A DNA stretch of 64,000 nt from Ilumatobacteraceae bacterium (GCA_022425725.1 JAKMEY010000043.1:1-64000), one strand, 5' to 3'; shown: positions 27,750-37,238, numbered from the stretch's first letter. Notes: generated by a model not told the origin, from the letters alone. A program made the numbers and translations.

Positions 27750-29339
27750 ATGTCTACCATCGGTTGGGTGACGCCCGCCCTTCCGTCAAACGACTCGTCG
27801 ACTCGTCAAGAAGTTCTCGTCGTCGACTTCGGGGCTCAGTACGCACAACTCATCGCTCGCCGCGTTCGAGAATTGCAGGTGTATTCGCGAATCGTTCCAC
27901 ATCGCATTTCTGCAGACGAGGTCGCTGCTGCACAGCCGGCAGGAATCATTCTTTCTGGTGGACCGAAGAGCGTGCACGTTGATGGCGCTCCCACTCTTGA
28001 CCCTGCGATATATGACCTTGGGATTCCCATTCTCGGTATTTGTTATGGCGCACAACTCATCGCCTCGCAGCTCGGTGGTTCAGTGGGCCGAGGTATGCGA
28101 GGTGAGTACGGTCGCGCGGAGATGACCTGCACTGGGGCATCTGATCTCCTTACCGATGACATGCCGACCGTTCATGACGTGTGGATGAGTCACTTTGATG
28201 CCATCACAGAAGTCCCGGACGGTTTCGTTGCAACCGCAAGCACCCCTGACGCTCCGGTTGCAGTGCTTGAAAGCACCCCTCGAAAGATCTGGGGTGTGCA
28301 GTTCCACCCCGAGGTGGTGCACTCGCCTCACGGCATGGCAGTTCTCAGCCAGTTTCTACATCATCTTGCTGGCTGTGACCCTGAATGGAAGATGTCATCT
28401 GTTGTTGATGAGCAGGTGGGGCTCATCAAAGAACAAGTCGGTGACGCTCGGGTCATTTGCGGGCTTTCTGGAGGCGTTGACTCGTCGGTCGCGGCTGCAC
28501 TTGTCCATCGAGCGATTGGTGCTCAATTGACCTGCGTCTACGTCGACACCGGTCTCATGCGCAAAGGCGAGAGCGAACAGGTGGTCGAGACATTCCGGCG
28601 CAACATGGGTATCGAACTCATTCATGTTGACGCAGGGCAACGGTTTTTTGAACGCCTCGAAGGGATATCTGAGCCCGAGGCAAAACGTAAAGCGATTGGC
28701 GAGCTCTTCATCCGTATTTTTGAAGAGCACACCGGAGGCTTGTCGGAAGCAAAGTTCCTAGTTCAAGGAACCTTGTATCCAGATCTCATCGAAAGCGGCG
28801 GAGTTGACGGCACCGCAGAGGTCATCAAGAGCCATCACAATGTTGGCGGTCTTCCAGAAGATATGACCCTTGAACTTGTCGAGCCGTTGCGAGAACTCTT
28901 CAAAGACGAAGTTCGGGCACTCGGAACCGAACTCGGTCTTCCCGATGAAATGGTGTGGCGGCAGCCATTCCCGGGCCCGGGGCTTGGCGTGCGCATTATT
29001 GGCGAGGTCACCCCTGAGCGGGTGGCGGTGTTGCAGGAGGCTGACGCCATCGTGCGCGAAGAGATCGCTCTCGCTGGCCTCGAGCGCGAAATTTGGCAGG
29101 CGTTTGCTGTTCTTCCTGACATCCGATCGGTTGGTGTGATGGGTGATGAGCGCACCTACGGACACCCGATCATCATTCGGGCGGTCACCAGTGACGATGC
29201 GATGACCGCAGATTGGGCGCGCCTTCCATATGACCTTCTGGAGCGGATGTCACAGCGGATCATTAATGAGGTGCCGGGCATTAACCGGGTGGCGTATGAC
29301 ATCACGTCAAAGCCTCCAGGCACCATCGAATGGGAGTGA
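27750..29339 (+). CDS. guaA: GMP synthase (glutamine-hydrolysing)
   Basis: GuaA aminates XMP to GMP using glutamine and ATP. The N-terminal class I amidotransferase carries GICYGAQL (nucleophile Cys near 98) and FHPEVVHS. The ATP pyrophosphatase domain has the P-loop [12 protein letters not shown] near 237. The dimerisation domain ends in the conserved KPPGTIEWE. At 529 residues it is full length. ATG 27750 is taken as the start. GTG 27768 is a good alternative, because TACCAT lies seven bases before it and would fit a leaderless message. Confidence 0.97.
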   Translation: MSTIGWVTPALPSNDSSTRQEVLVVDFGAQYAQLIARRVRELQVYSRIVPHRISADEVAAAQPAGIILSGGPKSVHVDGAPTLDPAIYDLGIPILGICYGAQLIASQLGGSVGRGMRGEYGRAEMTCTGASDLLTDDMPTVHDVWMSHFDAITEVPDGFVATASTPDAPVAVLESTPRKIWGVQFHPEVVHSPHGMAVLSQFLHHLAGCDPEWKMSSVVDEQVGLIKEQVGDARVICGLSGGVDSSVAAALVHRAIGAQLTCVYVDTGLMRKGESEQVVETFRRNMGIELIHVDAGQRFFERLEGISEPEAKRKAIGELFIRIFEEHTGGLSEAKFLVQGTLYPDLIESGGVDGTAEVIKSHHNVGGLPEDMTLELVEPLRELFKDEVRALGTELGLPDEMVWRQPFPGPGLGVRIIGEVTPERVAVLQEADAIVREEIALAGLEREIWQAFAVLPDIRSVGVMGDERTYGHPIIIRAVTSDDAMTADWARLPYDLLERMSQRIINEVPGINRVAYDITSKPPGTIEWE

Positions 29340-29398
29340 CGGCCAGGCCGTCGACCCGACCGACATCATTTCGTAACATACGGTACGCTTGAGATTTC

Positions 29399-30532
29399 AT
29401 GGTTTCCGCTCGCGATGTTCGCCCCCCACGTCGCCGATCTGCAATCGGCCTTGCGGCTTTCGTGCTGACAGTGGTCCCCGTATTGCCGCATGCCGCTCAT
29501 GCTCAAACGGTCGACCAACAGGAGCAAGAAGTTCGACGAATTGTTGATGAACTTGAACGCCTTCACGAACGGGCTGACATTCTGACCGAGGATTACGCAG
29601 TTGCAATGGATGAACAACGGCTGCTCGGTGACGACATCGAACTTGCGAAAGGTCGAGTTGCCCTCCGACAAGCCGAACTTGGCGAATTGCAGAGTGATCT
29701 CTCGACCGTTGCGGTTCGTGCATTTACTCGCTCGGGTTCTGATGTGCTGGGCCCATTGCTGTCGAATGCTGCGGCATACAGTGACGTATTAACGCGTGAT
29801 CAGTTGTCTCGAGTTGCGCTTCGCGTCGGTGCCGGTACGACCGATGACCTTCAGGCGGCAATTCGCGAACTTGAACTCGAACAGATTGAACTCAACCGGC
29901 TTCGCAAAGAATCAGAAGATCTCGCTGCTCGGATTACCGGCATGTTGGATGAAGTTGAGTCGTCGACTACTCAATACGAATCGGCGCGAAAGTCTGCTGA
30001 ACAAAAACTGGGAGCATTGATTCGCGCCGAAGAAGAGCGAAGAGCAGCGGCTGCGCTCGCTGAATACCAGCGTTTACAGGCGGAAGCGAATGCTGGGAAC
30101 TCTGGAGGATCAGGGTCTTCATCGGGAGGTGGGTCGAGCTCTGCCACCGATGATCTCATTGCGAACTATCCGGCTCCCTCAGGGATGGCAGGGGTCGCAG
30201 TAAAGGCTGCTCTCAGTCAGATCGGTGTGCCATATCGGTATGCGACGTCGATTCCCGGAGTTTCATTCGACTGTTCGGGCCTGACCCATTACGCATGGGC
30301 CCAGGCAGGTGTGGTGTTGCCGAGAAACTCTCGTCTGCAGTCGAATGCGCTGCCATCGGTACCCACGACCGAGGCTAAGGCCGGCGACCTGATCTTCTAT
30401 TACAACCCGATCAGCCATGTTGGCGTTTACCTTGGTGACGGTCAGATGGTTCACGCCCCCGCCCTCGGAAAAAACGTCAGCATCACCAGTGTGAACTGGA
30501 GCAAAGTCGTTGACGTTGGCCGGCCCGGCTAA
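29399..30532 (+). CDS. RipA-like NlpC/P60 peptidoglycan endopeptidase
   Basis: An exported enzyme that probably cuts the peptide stems of peptidoglycan during division. A signal peptide (about 14-36) ends in AHAQT. A long coiled coil follows (about 37-220), then a Gly/Ser linker, then the NlpC/P60 domain. The catalytic Cys lies in FDCSGLTHYAWAQ (about 292) and His in ISHVGVYLG (about 340), with a third residue His in MVHAP. The coiled-coil plus NlpC layout resembles actinobacterial RipA and Cgp-type hydrolases, in which the coiled coil is self-inhibitory or FtsEX-responsive; that regulation is inference. Confidence 0.92.
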   Translation: MVSARDVRPPRRRSAIGLAAFVLTVVPVLPHAAHAQTVDQQEQEVRRIVDELERLHERADILTEDYAVAMDEQRLLGDDIELAKGRVALRQAELGELQSDLSTVAVRAFTRSGSDVLGPLLSNAAAYSDVLTRDQLSRVALRVGAGTTDDLQAAIRELELEQIELNRLRKESEDLAARITGMLDEVESSTTQYESARKSAEQKLGALIRAEEERRAAAALAEYQRLQAEANAGNSGGSGSSSGGGSSSATDDLIANYPAPSGMAGVAVKAALSQIGVPYRYATSIPGVSFDCSGLTHYAWAQAGVVLPRNSRLQSNALPSVPTTEAKAGDLIFYYNPISHVGVYLGDGQMVHAPALGKNVSITSVNWSKVVDVGRPG

Positions 30533-30567
30533 CCGAGCACATCGGTGCCGAAGTAGTTTCATGCGGT

Positions 30568-31599
30568 ATGTCGACCCCAGGGATAGATAGCGAGCCGGTA
30601 ACCGCTTGGCTCGATGTGCACATCGAGGGAATTGACGGGCCGTACGACTTCTCGCTCATCGAAGGCGGTCGTTCAAATCTCACCTACATGGTGACCGATC
30701 GGCACGGGCGCCGGTTTGTGCTTCGCCGTCCACCTCTCGGTCATGTCCTTGCGACCGCTCACGATATGGCCCGCGAGCACAAGATCATTTCAGCCGTCGG
30801 AACAACCGATGTGCCAGTGCCGAAAACCTTGGGATTGTGCTCAGACGATTCAGTAAATCAGGCTCCGTTTTATGTGATGGATTTCGTTGAGGGCATCGTG
30901 CTCGACAGTCCTGAGAAAGGAGCCGAGCTTTCGATCGAGCAGCGCAAGGCGGTTGCATTTGACCTTGTCGATGTGCTCGCTGACCTGCATGCGGTTGATG
31001 TCGACGCTGTTGGGCTTGGGGATCTTGCTCGTCGTGAGGGCTATGTCGAGCGACAAGTGAAACGTTGGACGCGTCAGTGGGCTGATTCTCGAACCCGAGA
31101 TCTTCTCGCAATCGATGAGGTTGCCCATCTGTTGGCCGCATCAATTCCTCAGCAGCATTCGGTTTCAATCGCTCACGGCGATTACCGACTTGGAAACTGC
31201 CTCACCAACCTCGATAGCAACCGTATTGCCGCAGTGCTCGACTGGGAGCTATGCACCCTCGGTGACCCGCTGGCTGACCTTGGATACCTCGGCGTGTATT
31301 GGGCAGATCCCGACGGCAATGGTCAACGCTCGAACGACCCAACAGGTGCTGGAGGATTTCCCTCGTATCAGCAGTTGGTTGAGCGATACGCGGCCCGAAC
31401 CGGTCGCGATGTGAGCAATATTCCCTATTACGTCGCCTTTTCGGCGTTCAGGCTGGCGGTCATTTCTGAAGGTGTGTACGCCAGGTACCTCCATGGAGCG
31501 ATGGGAGACGACGTCGACGAAGAGATTCTCAACGGTTTCCGTGATGCGGTTGAAGAGCTTGCAGTCGGCGCACTTACGACCCTGCGAAGCGGTATCTGA
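30568..31599 (+). CDS. Phosphotransferase family protein (ACAD10-like APH fold)
   Basis: A 343-residue aminoglycoside-phosphotransferase-fold protein. The N-lobe (SNLTYMVTD, FVLRRPP) binds ATP. The catalytic loop is HGDYRLGNC (about 204) and the metal-binding motif is LDWELCTLGDPLADLGYL. This subfamily is usually found beside acyl-CoA dehydrogenases and is related to the kinase domain of ACAD10, which phosphorylates 4-hydroxy acyl-CoAs; the substrate here is unknown. TAGTTT eight bases before the ATG and no binding site suggest a leaderless message. A 404-residue acyl-CoA dehydrogenase lies 14 kb downstream. Confidence 0.85.
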   Translation: MSTPGIDSEPVTAWLDVHIEGIDGPYDFSLIEGGRSNLTYMVTDRHGRRFVLRRPPLGHVLATAHDMAREHKIISAVGTTDVPVPKTLGLCSDDSVNQAPFYVMDFVEGIVLDSPEKGAELSIEQRKAVAFDLVDVLADLHAVDVDAVGLGDLARREGYVERQVKRWTRQWADSRTRDLLAIDEVAHLLAASIPQQHSVSIAHGDYRLGNCLTNLDSNRIAAVLDWELCTLGDPLADLGYLGVYWADPDGNGQRSNDPTGAGGFPSYQQLVERYAARTGRDVSNIPYYVAFSAFRLAVISEGVYARYLHGAMGDDVDEEILNGFRDAVEELAVGALTTLRSGI

Positions 31600-31665
31600 G
31601 CCACATGGTTACGCCCTCGATACCTCCGGTGGTGCATCGCTGAGCAATGACATAACGTATGAGCC

Positions 31666-31872
31666 GTGGGTAGTAGTCAACTTGAACTCTCTGTTCCTGA
31701 AATGACGTGCGGCCATTGTGAGGCCGCAATCCAAAAAGAGGTATCAGCGGTTGCCGGTGTGTTGTCGGTAGTTGTTGACCTTGAAACGAAGTTGGTCACG
31801 GTCACCGGTTCAGGGGTTGATCACGGAGCAGTTGTCGCAGCGATTGATGAAGCTGGATTCGACGTCGCCTGA
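31666..31872 (+). CDS. copZ: Copper chaperone CopZ-like HMA protein
   Basis: A 68-residue heavy-metal-associated domain. The metal site MTCGHCEAAIQKEV has the GMTCxxC-type CxxC, here with His between the cysteines, as in CopZ-like copper chaperones. It starts at GTG 31666, seven bases after TAACGT, with no ribosome binding site. It overlaps the copA start by 26 bases, consistent with a chaperone handing copper to the exporter. Confidence 0.9.
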   Translation: MGSSQLELSVPEMTCGHCEAAIQKEVSAVAGVLSVVVDLETKLVTVTGSGVDHGAVVAAIDEAGFDVA

Positions 31873-34012
31873 AGTTACTGTCGAACTCGTCATCGGTGGA
31901 ATGACGTGCGCGGCCTGCGCATCTCGCATCGAGCGGCGACTCAACCGAATTGATGGCGTCGAAGCATCAGTGAATTATGCCGCTGAGCGAGCATGGGTAA
32001 CTGCAACCGACACGATCGATGTTGCGTCGCTTATCTCGACAATCGAACACACCGGCTATGAGGCGAGGACGCCTGAGGAAGTTGGCCGTGAACAGCGTGA
32101 ACGTTCTGTCGATCTCGAACGCCGACTTGTTGTCGCGATAGCGCTCGGTATCCCCGTGCTGTTGATGTCGATGGTGAGTGCCCTGCAGTTTGATGGCTGG
32201 CAATGGTTCACCCTAGGGCTGACGCTCCCGGTCGCGCTCTGGTCGGGCTTCCCATTTCACCGTTCGATGGTGCTGAATCTTCGTCACGGCGAAACCACCA
32301 TGGACACACTCATTTCCATTGGCGTGCTTGCCTCGCTGGCATGGTCGGTGTGGGCATTGCTTGCAACATCTGCCGGCGACATCGGGATGTCGATGACGAT
32401 GTCGTTTACGGGCAGGGGAGACCACCTGTACTTCGAGGTGGCGTCAACAACAGTTGCGATCGTGCTTGCGGGCAGGTGGTTCGAGCACCGGTCAAAACGA
32501 CGTGTTGGTGATGCGGTGAATGCTCTGCTGGAAACGGCAGGGGACACTGTCGAGGTTCGCCGAGCAGATGGGACAACAAGCATTGTTGAGGTTGACGCAC
32601 TGCAGGTGGATGACCTATTTGTCGTCGCTCCTGGCAATCGAATCGCCACTGACGGAGTCGTCATTGAGGGATCATCTTCGGTCGATATGTCGATGCTCAC
32701 CGGTGAGAGCGTGCCTGTCGAAGTCGAACCGGGTTCCGATGTTGTTGGAACGGCGATAAACGGTGACGGTGTCCTCGTCGTGCGGGCGACGAAGATTGGA
32801 CGAGACACCCAAGTCGCTGCAATCGCACGACTCGTCATGAATGCCCAGTCAGGTACTGCACCCGTTCAACGAATTGCTGACCAGGTGTCGGCGGTATTTG
32901 TTCCGGTAATTGTGGCGTTATCGGTGATGACGACGATCGCATGGCTGCTGTTTGGCTCATTGACTGAAGATGCGTTTTCGACCGGTGTTGCGGTGCTGAT
33001 CATTGCGTGCCCGTGCGCCCTTGGACTCGCAACTCCAATGGCGTTGCTCGTGGGGACCAGTCGAGGAGCGCGAACAGGCATCTTGATCAGCGGACCTCAC
33101 ATTCTTGAGCAAACGCGGGCGGTCGAGACATTGGTTCTCGATAAGACTGGCACGATCACGACCGGGCAGATGTGGGTCACGTCGGTCACCGGCGTTGATG
33201 GCTGGTCACGTCACGACGTGCTTCACCATGCTGCGGCCGTCGAAGCATCGCATCAACATCCGATCGCCCGAGCAATCGTTGATGCGGCTCTGGACGAGAT
33301 CGAAGAGGAACTCCCGCTGGCGATTGATGCCGTCAACATTCCCGGGTTTGGCGTGCGAGGTGCAGTAGAAGGCGTCGTTGTTGAGGTATGCACCTCGGCA
33401 GATCCATCGAGACGCGCAGAGACCGGCGTTGACGTCGTCGTCGACGGGACACGGGTGGGAACAATCTTCGTTGCCGATCGAGCGAAACCATCGAGCGCAG
33501 AGGCGATCGCAGAAATGAAAGCCCTTGGAATTCGACCTCTGATGGCAACGGGCGACCGTCGTGCGGTTGCAGAAGCCATTGCCCACGAGGTCGGTATCGA
33601 TTCCGAAGACGTGTACGCAGACCTCAGCCCATCAGAGAAGTTGTCGCTCATTAGCGACCTGCAGGCAGAGGGTCGACAAGTCGCGATGGTGGGAGATGGC
33701 GTGAATGATGCAGCCGCCCTTGCTGCGGCTGATCTTGGAATCTCGATGGGAGCGGGTTCAGACATCGCCGTTCACGCCAGCGACCTCACACTTATGCGCA
33801 ACGATCTCACATCGGTGGTTGACGCGATTGAACTGTCTCGTCGCACACTTCAAACGATCAAGGTGAATTTGTTGTGGGCGTTCGGTTACAACGTCGCCGC
33901 CGTCCCCCTTGCCATGTCAGGACAACTGTCCCCGCTTGTCGCTGGTCTGGCGATGGTCTTATCTAGTGTCTTTGTTGTGTCAAACAGTCTTCGCCTCAGG
34001 ACGGCAACGTGA
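31847..34012 (+). CDS. copA: Copper-exporting P1B-type ATPase
   Basis: A 721-residue cytoplasmic-membrane pump that expels Cu(I). In order: one HMA domain (GGMTCAACASRIE), membrane spans, the A-domain with TGES (about 285), the ion site CPC (ACPCALGLATP, about 387), the phosphorylation site DKTGT (about 432), the HP motif (SHQHPIARA) and GDGVNDAAAL. The CPC and spacing point to a Cu/Ag transporter. The frame is open further upstream, but ATG 31847, inside the end of copZ, gives the usual short start. The stop overlaps the next gene. Confidence 0.95.
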   Translation: MKLDSTSPEVTVELVIGGMTCAACASRIERRLNRIDGVEASVNYAAERAWVTATDTIDVASLISTIEHTGYEARTPEEVGREQRERSVDLERRLVVAIALGIPVLLMSMVSALQFDGWQWFTLGLTLPVALWSGFPFHRSMVLNLRHGETTMDTLISIGVLASLAWSVWALLATSAGDIGMSMTMSFTGRGDHLYFEVASTTVAIVLAGRWFEHRSKRRVGDAVNALLETAGDTVEVRRADGTTSIVEVDALQVDDLFVVAPGNRIATDGVVIEGSSSVDMSMLTGESVPVEVEPGSDVVGTAINGDGVLVVRATKIGRDTQVAAIARLVMNAQSGTAPVQRIADQVSAVFVPVIVALSVMTTIAWLLFGSLTEDAFSTGVAVLIIACPCALGLATPMALLVGTSRGARTGILISGPHILEQTRAVETLVLDKTGTITTGQMWVTSVTGVDGWSRHDVLHHAAAVEASHQHPIARAIVDAALDEIEEELPLAIDAVNIPGFGVRGAVEGVVVEVCTSADPSRRAETGVDVVVDGTRVGTIFVADRAKPSSAEAIAEMKALGIRPLMATGDRRAVAEAIAHEVGIDSEDVYADLSPSEKLSLISDLQAEGRQVAMVGDGVNDAAALAAADLGISMGAGSDIAVHASDLTLMRNDLTSVVDAIELSRRTLQTIKVNLLWAFGYNVAAVPLAMSGQLSPLVAGLAMVLSSVFVVSNSLRLRTAT

Positions 34013-35073
34013 CTGTCGATATTTCCGACGAGCGGCATCGCCAGTCGGTTTCGCAGGCGTGGAGCGAGTATGGCGATGGTCGCAAGATCATCGACCTTGG
34101 TGAATTGTCGGCGATGGTGTCAACAAACCGTGTGTACCGGCTGCAGCTCGATGATGGCGGAACAATCATTGCAAAATCCTCAAATTATGGGTCGTTCTTC
34201 CTTTTTGCCGAAGATCACGATCGCCTGCATCGAACGTCTCGGCTGCTCGACGGGGGGCCATATGAGCAGTTCATGGCCAGCACACTCACCGCCGACGGAC
34301 GACCCTACGTGTGGTACGACGGCGATGTGTGGGTCGCCTTTTACCGTGAGGTCGAAGTGCGGGATCACCTGCCAGCGATTCTTGCTCCCGAACAGGTCAC
34401 CAACTTTGGCGAAGAGGTGGCAAGGTTCCATCGGGCGACCGCTGGCGTTGCTCGCCTCGTGCCACCCACATCAAAAACTGTCACATCCGATGCGATTGCG
34501 TTATACGACCTGACTGCCAGCAGGCGAGCGGCAGACGAACTCAGTCTTGACCCCTCGAGGATCGATCTTGTTCGTCGACACACGCATCGATTTCTGATGG
34601 CAGTACATGAGTCGGGTTACGACTACTGGGCAAAACAACCGGTGCTCATCGACTGGAACCTCGGAAACTTCTCTGTTGACTTCTCTGATTCTGGTCGGTT
34701 TCGTTTGTTTAGTCGATGGGACTACGACTGGTTCCGCTACGAAACGCGGCTCCTCGATTTCTATTTCCTCTCACGCGTGTCATCTCGAACCGGAGACCGT
34801 TCAACATTTACTTATGGTGCCCACACCATGTTCGAACCTCGGTTCCGACAATTCCTTCGGGCATACCACTCGGTGTTCCCGTTGAGCCCAGAAGAAGTCT
34901 TGTTCTTAAAAGAGGCGTACCGATTCTTCTTGTTGAACTATGTCGTGCGCGAGGGTCGCTTCTTTTTCCGACATGACATATGGCAACAACTGCTCCACGA
35001 TGTCGTCGATCGCCATTTGCCGAGTCTCGATAGTTACGACTTCTCTGAGCTCCTTCGAGAACTTCAGCTGTAG
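34009..35073 (+). CDS. Atypical kinase-fold (APH/choline-kinase-like) protein
   Basis: A 354-residue protein starting at GTG 34009 on the copA stop. The architecture follows the APH/choline kinase fold: VYRLQLDDGGTIIAKSSN as ATP-binding strands with a Lys, FGEEVARFHRAT as the linker, and IDWNLGNFSVD where the catalytic loop HGDxxxxN should be. The metal site appears as RWDYDWFRYE (DxD present). The His and Gly of the loop are changed, but Asp and Asn remain, so it may still be active. Aromatic and Arg residues are unusually frequent. It may be co-transcribed with copZ-copA. Its substrate is unknown. Confidence 0.6.
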   Translation: MTVDISDERHRQSVSQAWSEYGDGRKIIDLGELSAMVSTNRVYRLQLDDGGTIIAKSSNYGSFFLFAEDHDRLHRTSRLLDGGPYEQFMASTLTADGRPYVWYDGDVWVAFYREVEVRDHLPAILAPEQVTNFGEEVARFHRATAGVARLVPPTSKTVTSDAIALYDLTASRRAADELSLDPSRIDLVRRHTHRFLMAVHESGYDYWAKQPVLIDWNLGNFSVDFSDSGRFRLFSRWDYDWFRYETRLLDFYFLSRVSSRTGDRSTFTYGAHTMFEPRFRQFLRAYHSVFPLSPEEVLFLKEAYRFFLLNYVVREGRFFFRHDIWQQLLHDVVDRHLPSLDSYDFSELLRELQL

Positions 35074-35077
35074 TCGA

Positions 35078-35650
35078 TCAAAGGCTGAGTTCAGCGCCGC
35101 TTCGCATCCGCCGAATATTGCTTGCGTGACGAAGAGCGATAACGAGGGCGATACCGATCGAGGCCGGTACCTCCCAGAGCTCGCGGCCTGTCACCCAGAC
35201 TGCAACCGGAATTGCGCACAGCACGATCAGCGAAGCGAGAGCGGCTGTTTTTGTTGCCTTTGATATGACGACCCACGTCGGCACGAGTATCACGAACACC
35301 AGCGGGGTTAGCACTGCAAATGCGCCACCACCAGTTGCGACACCTTTTCCGCCGTTGAAGCCTCGAGTAGCCGGATAGCAATGTCCGAGAATTGCCGCCG
35401 CGCCTGCAAGATAGGCGAGTGGCCGACCATCGATTGCGAGGCTGGCTCCCACTGCGGCTGCACCTTTTGCCGCGTCGAGCACAAAGACCCAGACACCACG
35501 TTTCCAGCCGAGGTTCCGAGTGATGTTCGCTGCGCCTGGGTTTCCAGAGCCAACCAACGTGATGTCGACACCGGCGGCTCGAGCAATGAGGATCGCGCTC
35601 GGGAACATGCCGACGACATATGCCGCGACAACGATGAGTACCCAAGTCAT
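35078..35650 (-). CDS. plsY: Acyl-phosphate:glycerol-3-phosphate acyltransferase PlsY
   Basis: PlsY is a membrane enzyme that makes lysophosphatidic acid from acyl phosphate and glycerol-3-phosphate. The three conserved loops are present: GSGNPGAANITRNLG, GHCYPATRGFNGGKGVATGGG, and a C-terminal LRHASNIRRM stretch. There are about five hydrophobic spans; 190 residues is normal. Its ATG overlaps the mftC stop (ATGA), so it appears to be the last gene of the mycofactocin operon, which is an unusual link. It ends four bases from the convergent upstream gene. Confidence 0.93.
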   Translation of the reverse strand: MTWVLIVVAAYVVGMFPSAILIARAAGVDITLVGSGNPGAANITRNLGWKRGVWVFVLDAAKGAAAVGASLAIDGRPLAYLAGAAAILGHCYPATRGFNGGKGVATGGGAFAVLTPLVFVILVPTWVVISKATKTAALASLIVLCAIPVAVWVTGRELWEVPASIGIALVIALRHASNIRRMRSGAELSL

Positions 35651-36762
35651 GCGTTGCTACGACGACCAAGCTGAACCGCGATCGGTTTCGAGTGGTCACC
35701 GCTCGGTCGAGGGATCGCACCCGCAGACGCAAGCGCGTACTCACCGTCACCACCAACGCATTCTGGGTCAGGGCCATCAAGAGGCAGACCCGTAAAGAAC
35801 TTTGCTGCCATGCATCCGCCTTGACAGGCATCCCACGAGCCACATGAGGCGCAGGCACCAGCCGATTGAGGTCCGCGCAATTCAGTGAAGCAGTTGCTCG
35901 TTCGCCAGACCGCTGCGAACCCACCGTCATTGCGGACGTTGCCTGCAAGGAATTCATCATGGATAACGAACGGGCACGCGTAGACATCACCAATCGGATC
36001 GATCAAGCACACAACGCGGCCGGCCCCACAGAGATTGAGGCCCGGCAGACTCTCGCCGAGGGCGTTGAGGTGGAAGAACGAGTCACCGGTCAACACATTC
36101 TCACCGTGACCGAGCAGCCACTGGTGCAAGGTGCGCTGCTGGTCAAGGGTTGGGTGAAGCTCTTCCCAGGTATCGACAGCGCGACCTGAAGGCCGAAGCC
36201 GGGTAATCCGAAGTTGGGCACCAAACTCGTCAGCGATCGCTTTGAACTCATCGAGCTGTGCAATGTTGTGTCGGGTGATGACGACAGAGATTTTGAATTC
36301 ACCAAAACCTGCATCTTTGAGGTGACGCATTGCGGTCATTGCAGTGTCGTAGGAGCCCTCGCCTCGAATCGCATCATTTGTCGCTGCGTCGGCACCATCG
36401 AGGCTGATCTGAATGTCGAGATAATCCATCGCTGCGAGCCGTTGCGCCGTTGCTGCGTCAATGTATGTGCCGTTCGTTGAAAACTTCACACCAACGCCAC
36501 TTGAGGTTGCGTACTCGACGATGTCGAAGAAGTCTCGGCGGATCATTGGTTCACCGCCGCCGATATTGACGTAGAACACCTGCATTTCGCGCAGTTCGTC
36601 GACAACTCGGAAGGCTTCTTCGGTGGTGAGTTCTTTCGGGTCACGCCGGCCTGATGATGAAAGGCAGTGAACGCATGAGAGGTTGCAGGAATAGGTCAAT
36701 TCCCAAGTGATGCAGATCGGGGCGTCAAGCCCGTCTTTCATGCGCTCGGTCAGAGCGGTCAT
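35647..36762 (-). CDS. mftC: Mycofactocin radical SAM maturase MftC
   Basis: MftC decarboxylates the C-terminal Tyr of MftA and then cross-links it to Val, the core step of mycofactocin formation. The radical SAM cluster motif is CNLSCVHC (Cys 26, 30 and 33), followed by the GGEP motif (NIGGGEPMIRRDFFD). The C-terminal SPASM domain has Cys in LNLCGAG, DVYACPFV and CASCGSWDACQGGC. At 371 residues it is full length. ATG 36762 overlaps the mftB stop (ATGA). Upstream in-frame codons lie within mftB and are not conserved. Confidence 0.95.
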   Translation of the reverse strand: MTALTERMKDGLDAPICITWELTYSCNLSCVHCLSSSGRRDPKELTTEEAFRVVDELREMQVFYVNIGGGEPMIRRDFFDIVEYATSSGVGVKFSTNGTYIDAATAQRLAAMDYLDIQISLDGADAATNDAIRGEGSYDTAMTAMRHLKDAGFGEFKISVVITRHNIAQLDEFKAIADEFGAQLRITRLRPSGRAVDTWEELHPTLDQQRTLHQWLLGHGENVLTGDSFFHLNALGESLPGLNLCGAGRVVCLIDPIGDVYACPFVIHDEFLAGNVRNDGGFAAVWRTSNCFTELRGPQSAGACASCGSWDACQGGCMAAKFFTGLPLDGPDPECVGGDGEYALASAGAIPRPSGDHSKPIAVQLGRRSNA

Positions 36763-37016
36763 CGTGCCACCACAACGTCTGATTCGATCAGCGAGCAGAT
36801 GGCTTTGTCGTAGTTGTCCCACTGTTGCTCATCGATGCCGTGGGCTGAGAGGGTCGCTTGCAGATCGGGATGCTGCTCAAGGTCTTTTACGACATCAACG
36901 ATCGTCGGGTGTTTCAAGAAGATCAGTCGTCGGTTGTCGTAGTGATATGCCAGTGCACCAAACGGCTCGGGACGCAAGGCGACCGAGGGGTGCAACTTGA
37001 GAGGCGAATCGAGCAC
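36759..37016 (-). CDS. mftB: Mycofactocin peptide chaperone MftB
   Basis: An 85-residue protein of the PqqD-like RiPP recognition element (RRE) family, which binds the leader of MftA and delivers it to MftC. It reads LHPSVALRPEPFGALAYHYDNRRLIFL with the beta-strand layout of MftB. The GTG at 37016 is 13 nt after the mftA stop. No other start lies nearby. The stop overlaps mftC. Assignment rests on the motif and the exact mftA-mftB-mftC order. Confidence 0.93.
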   Translation of the reverse strand: MLDSPLKLHPSVALRPEPFGALAYHYDNRRLIFLKHPTIVDVVKDLEQHPDLQATLSAHGIDEQQWDNYDKAICSLIESDVVVAR

Positions 37017-37029
37017 GGCGAGGTGAATT

Positions 37030-37155
37030 TCAGTAGACGCCGCACATGCCGTCGATGGAAATTTCCTCGACGAGTTCGAGCTCTTCGGCGACAGCTTCGG
37101 CGTCTGAAACGTCTTCTGAACGTTCTTCGGTGATCTGAGGCTGAGTTGTGTCCAT
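37030..37155 (-). CDS. mftA: Mycofactocin precursor peptide MftA
   Basis: A 41-residue RiPP precursor that most gene finders would skip. The leader is acidic (EERSEDVSDAEAVAEELELV) and the C terminus is the invariant core IDGMCGVY; the terminal Val-Tyr becomes the redox-active cofactor. ATG 37155 has TACCAT six bases before it and no ribosome binding site, so it is probably leaderless; an ATG five codons upstream (37170) is less likely. It is first in an operon with mftB, mftC and plsY. Confidence 0.96.
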   Translation of the reverse strand: MDTTQPQITEERSEDVSDAEAVAEELELVEEISIDGMCGVY

Positions 37156-37238
37156 ACCGAGATGGTACATCGTCGTGACCCGGCTATGGCTCTCGGCGCA
37201 ATTGACCACTACTCTTCAGGAACGGAAGGTGCCATGTC

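Noticed and set aside
31621-31660. A copper-responsive operator before copZ
   Set aside because: A loose inverted pattern around ACCTCCGGTGGT was seen, but it does not match CsoR or CueR sites well enough to report.
35091-35993. A 300-codon Arg/Ser-rich frame opposite and across plsY and mftC
   Set aside because: Out-of-frame shadow; both real genes have strong family motifs.
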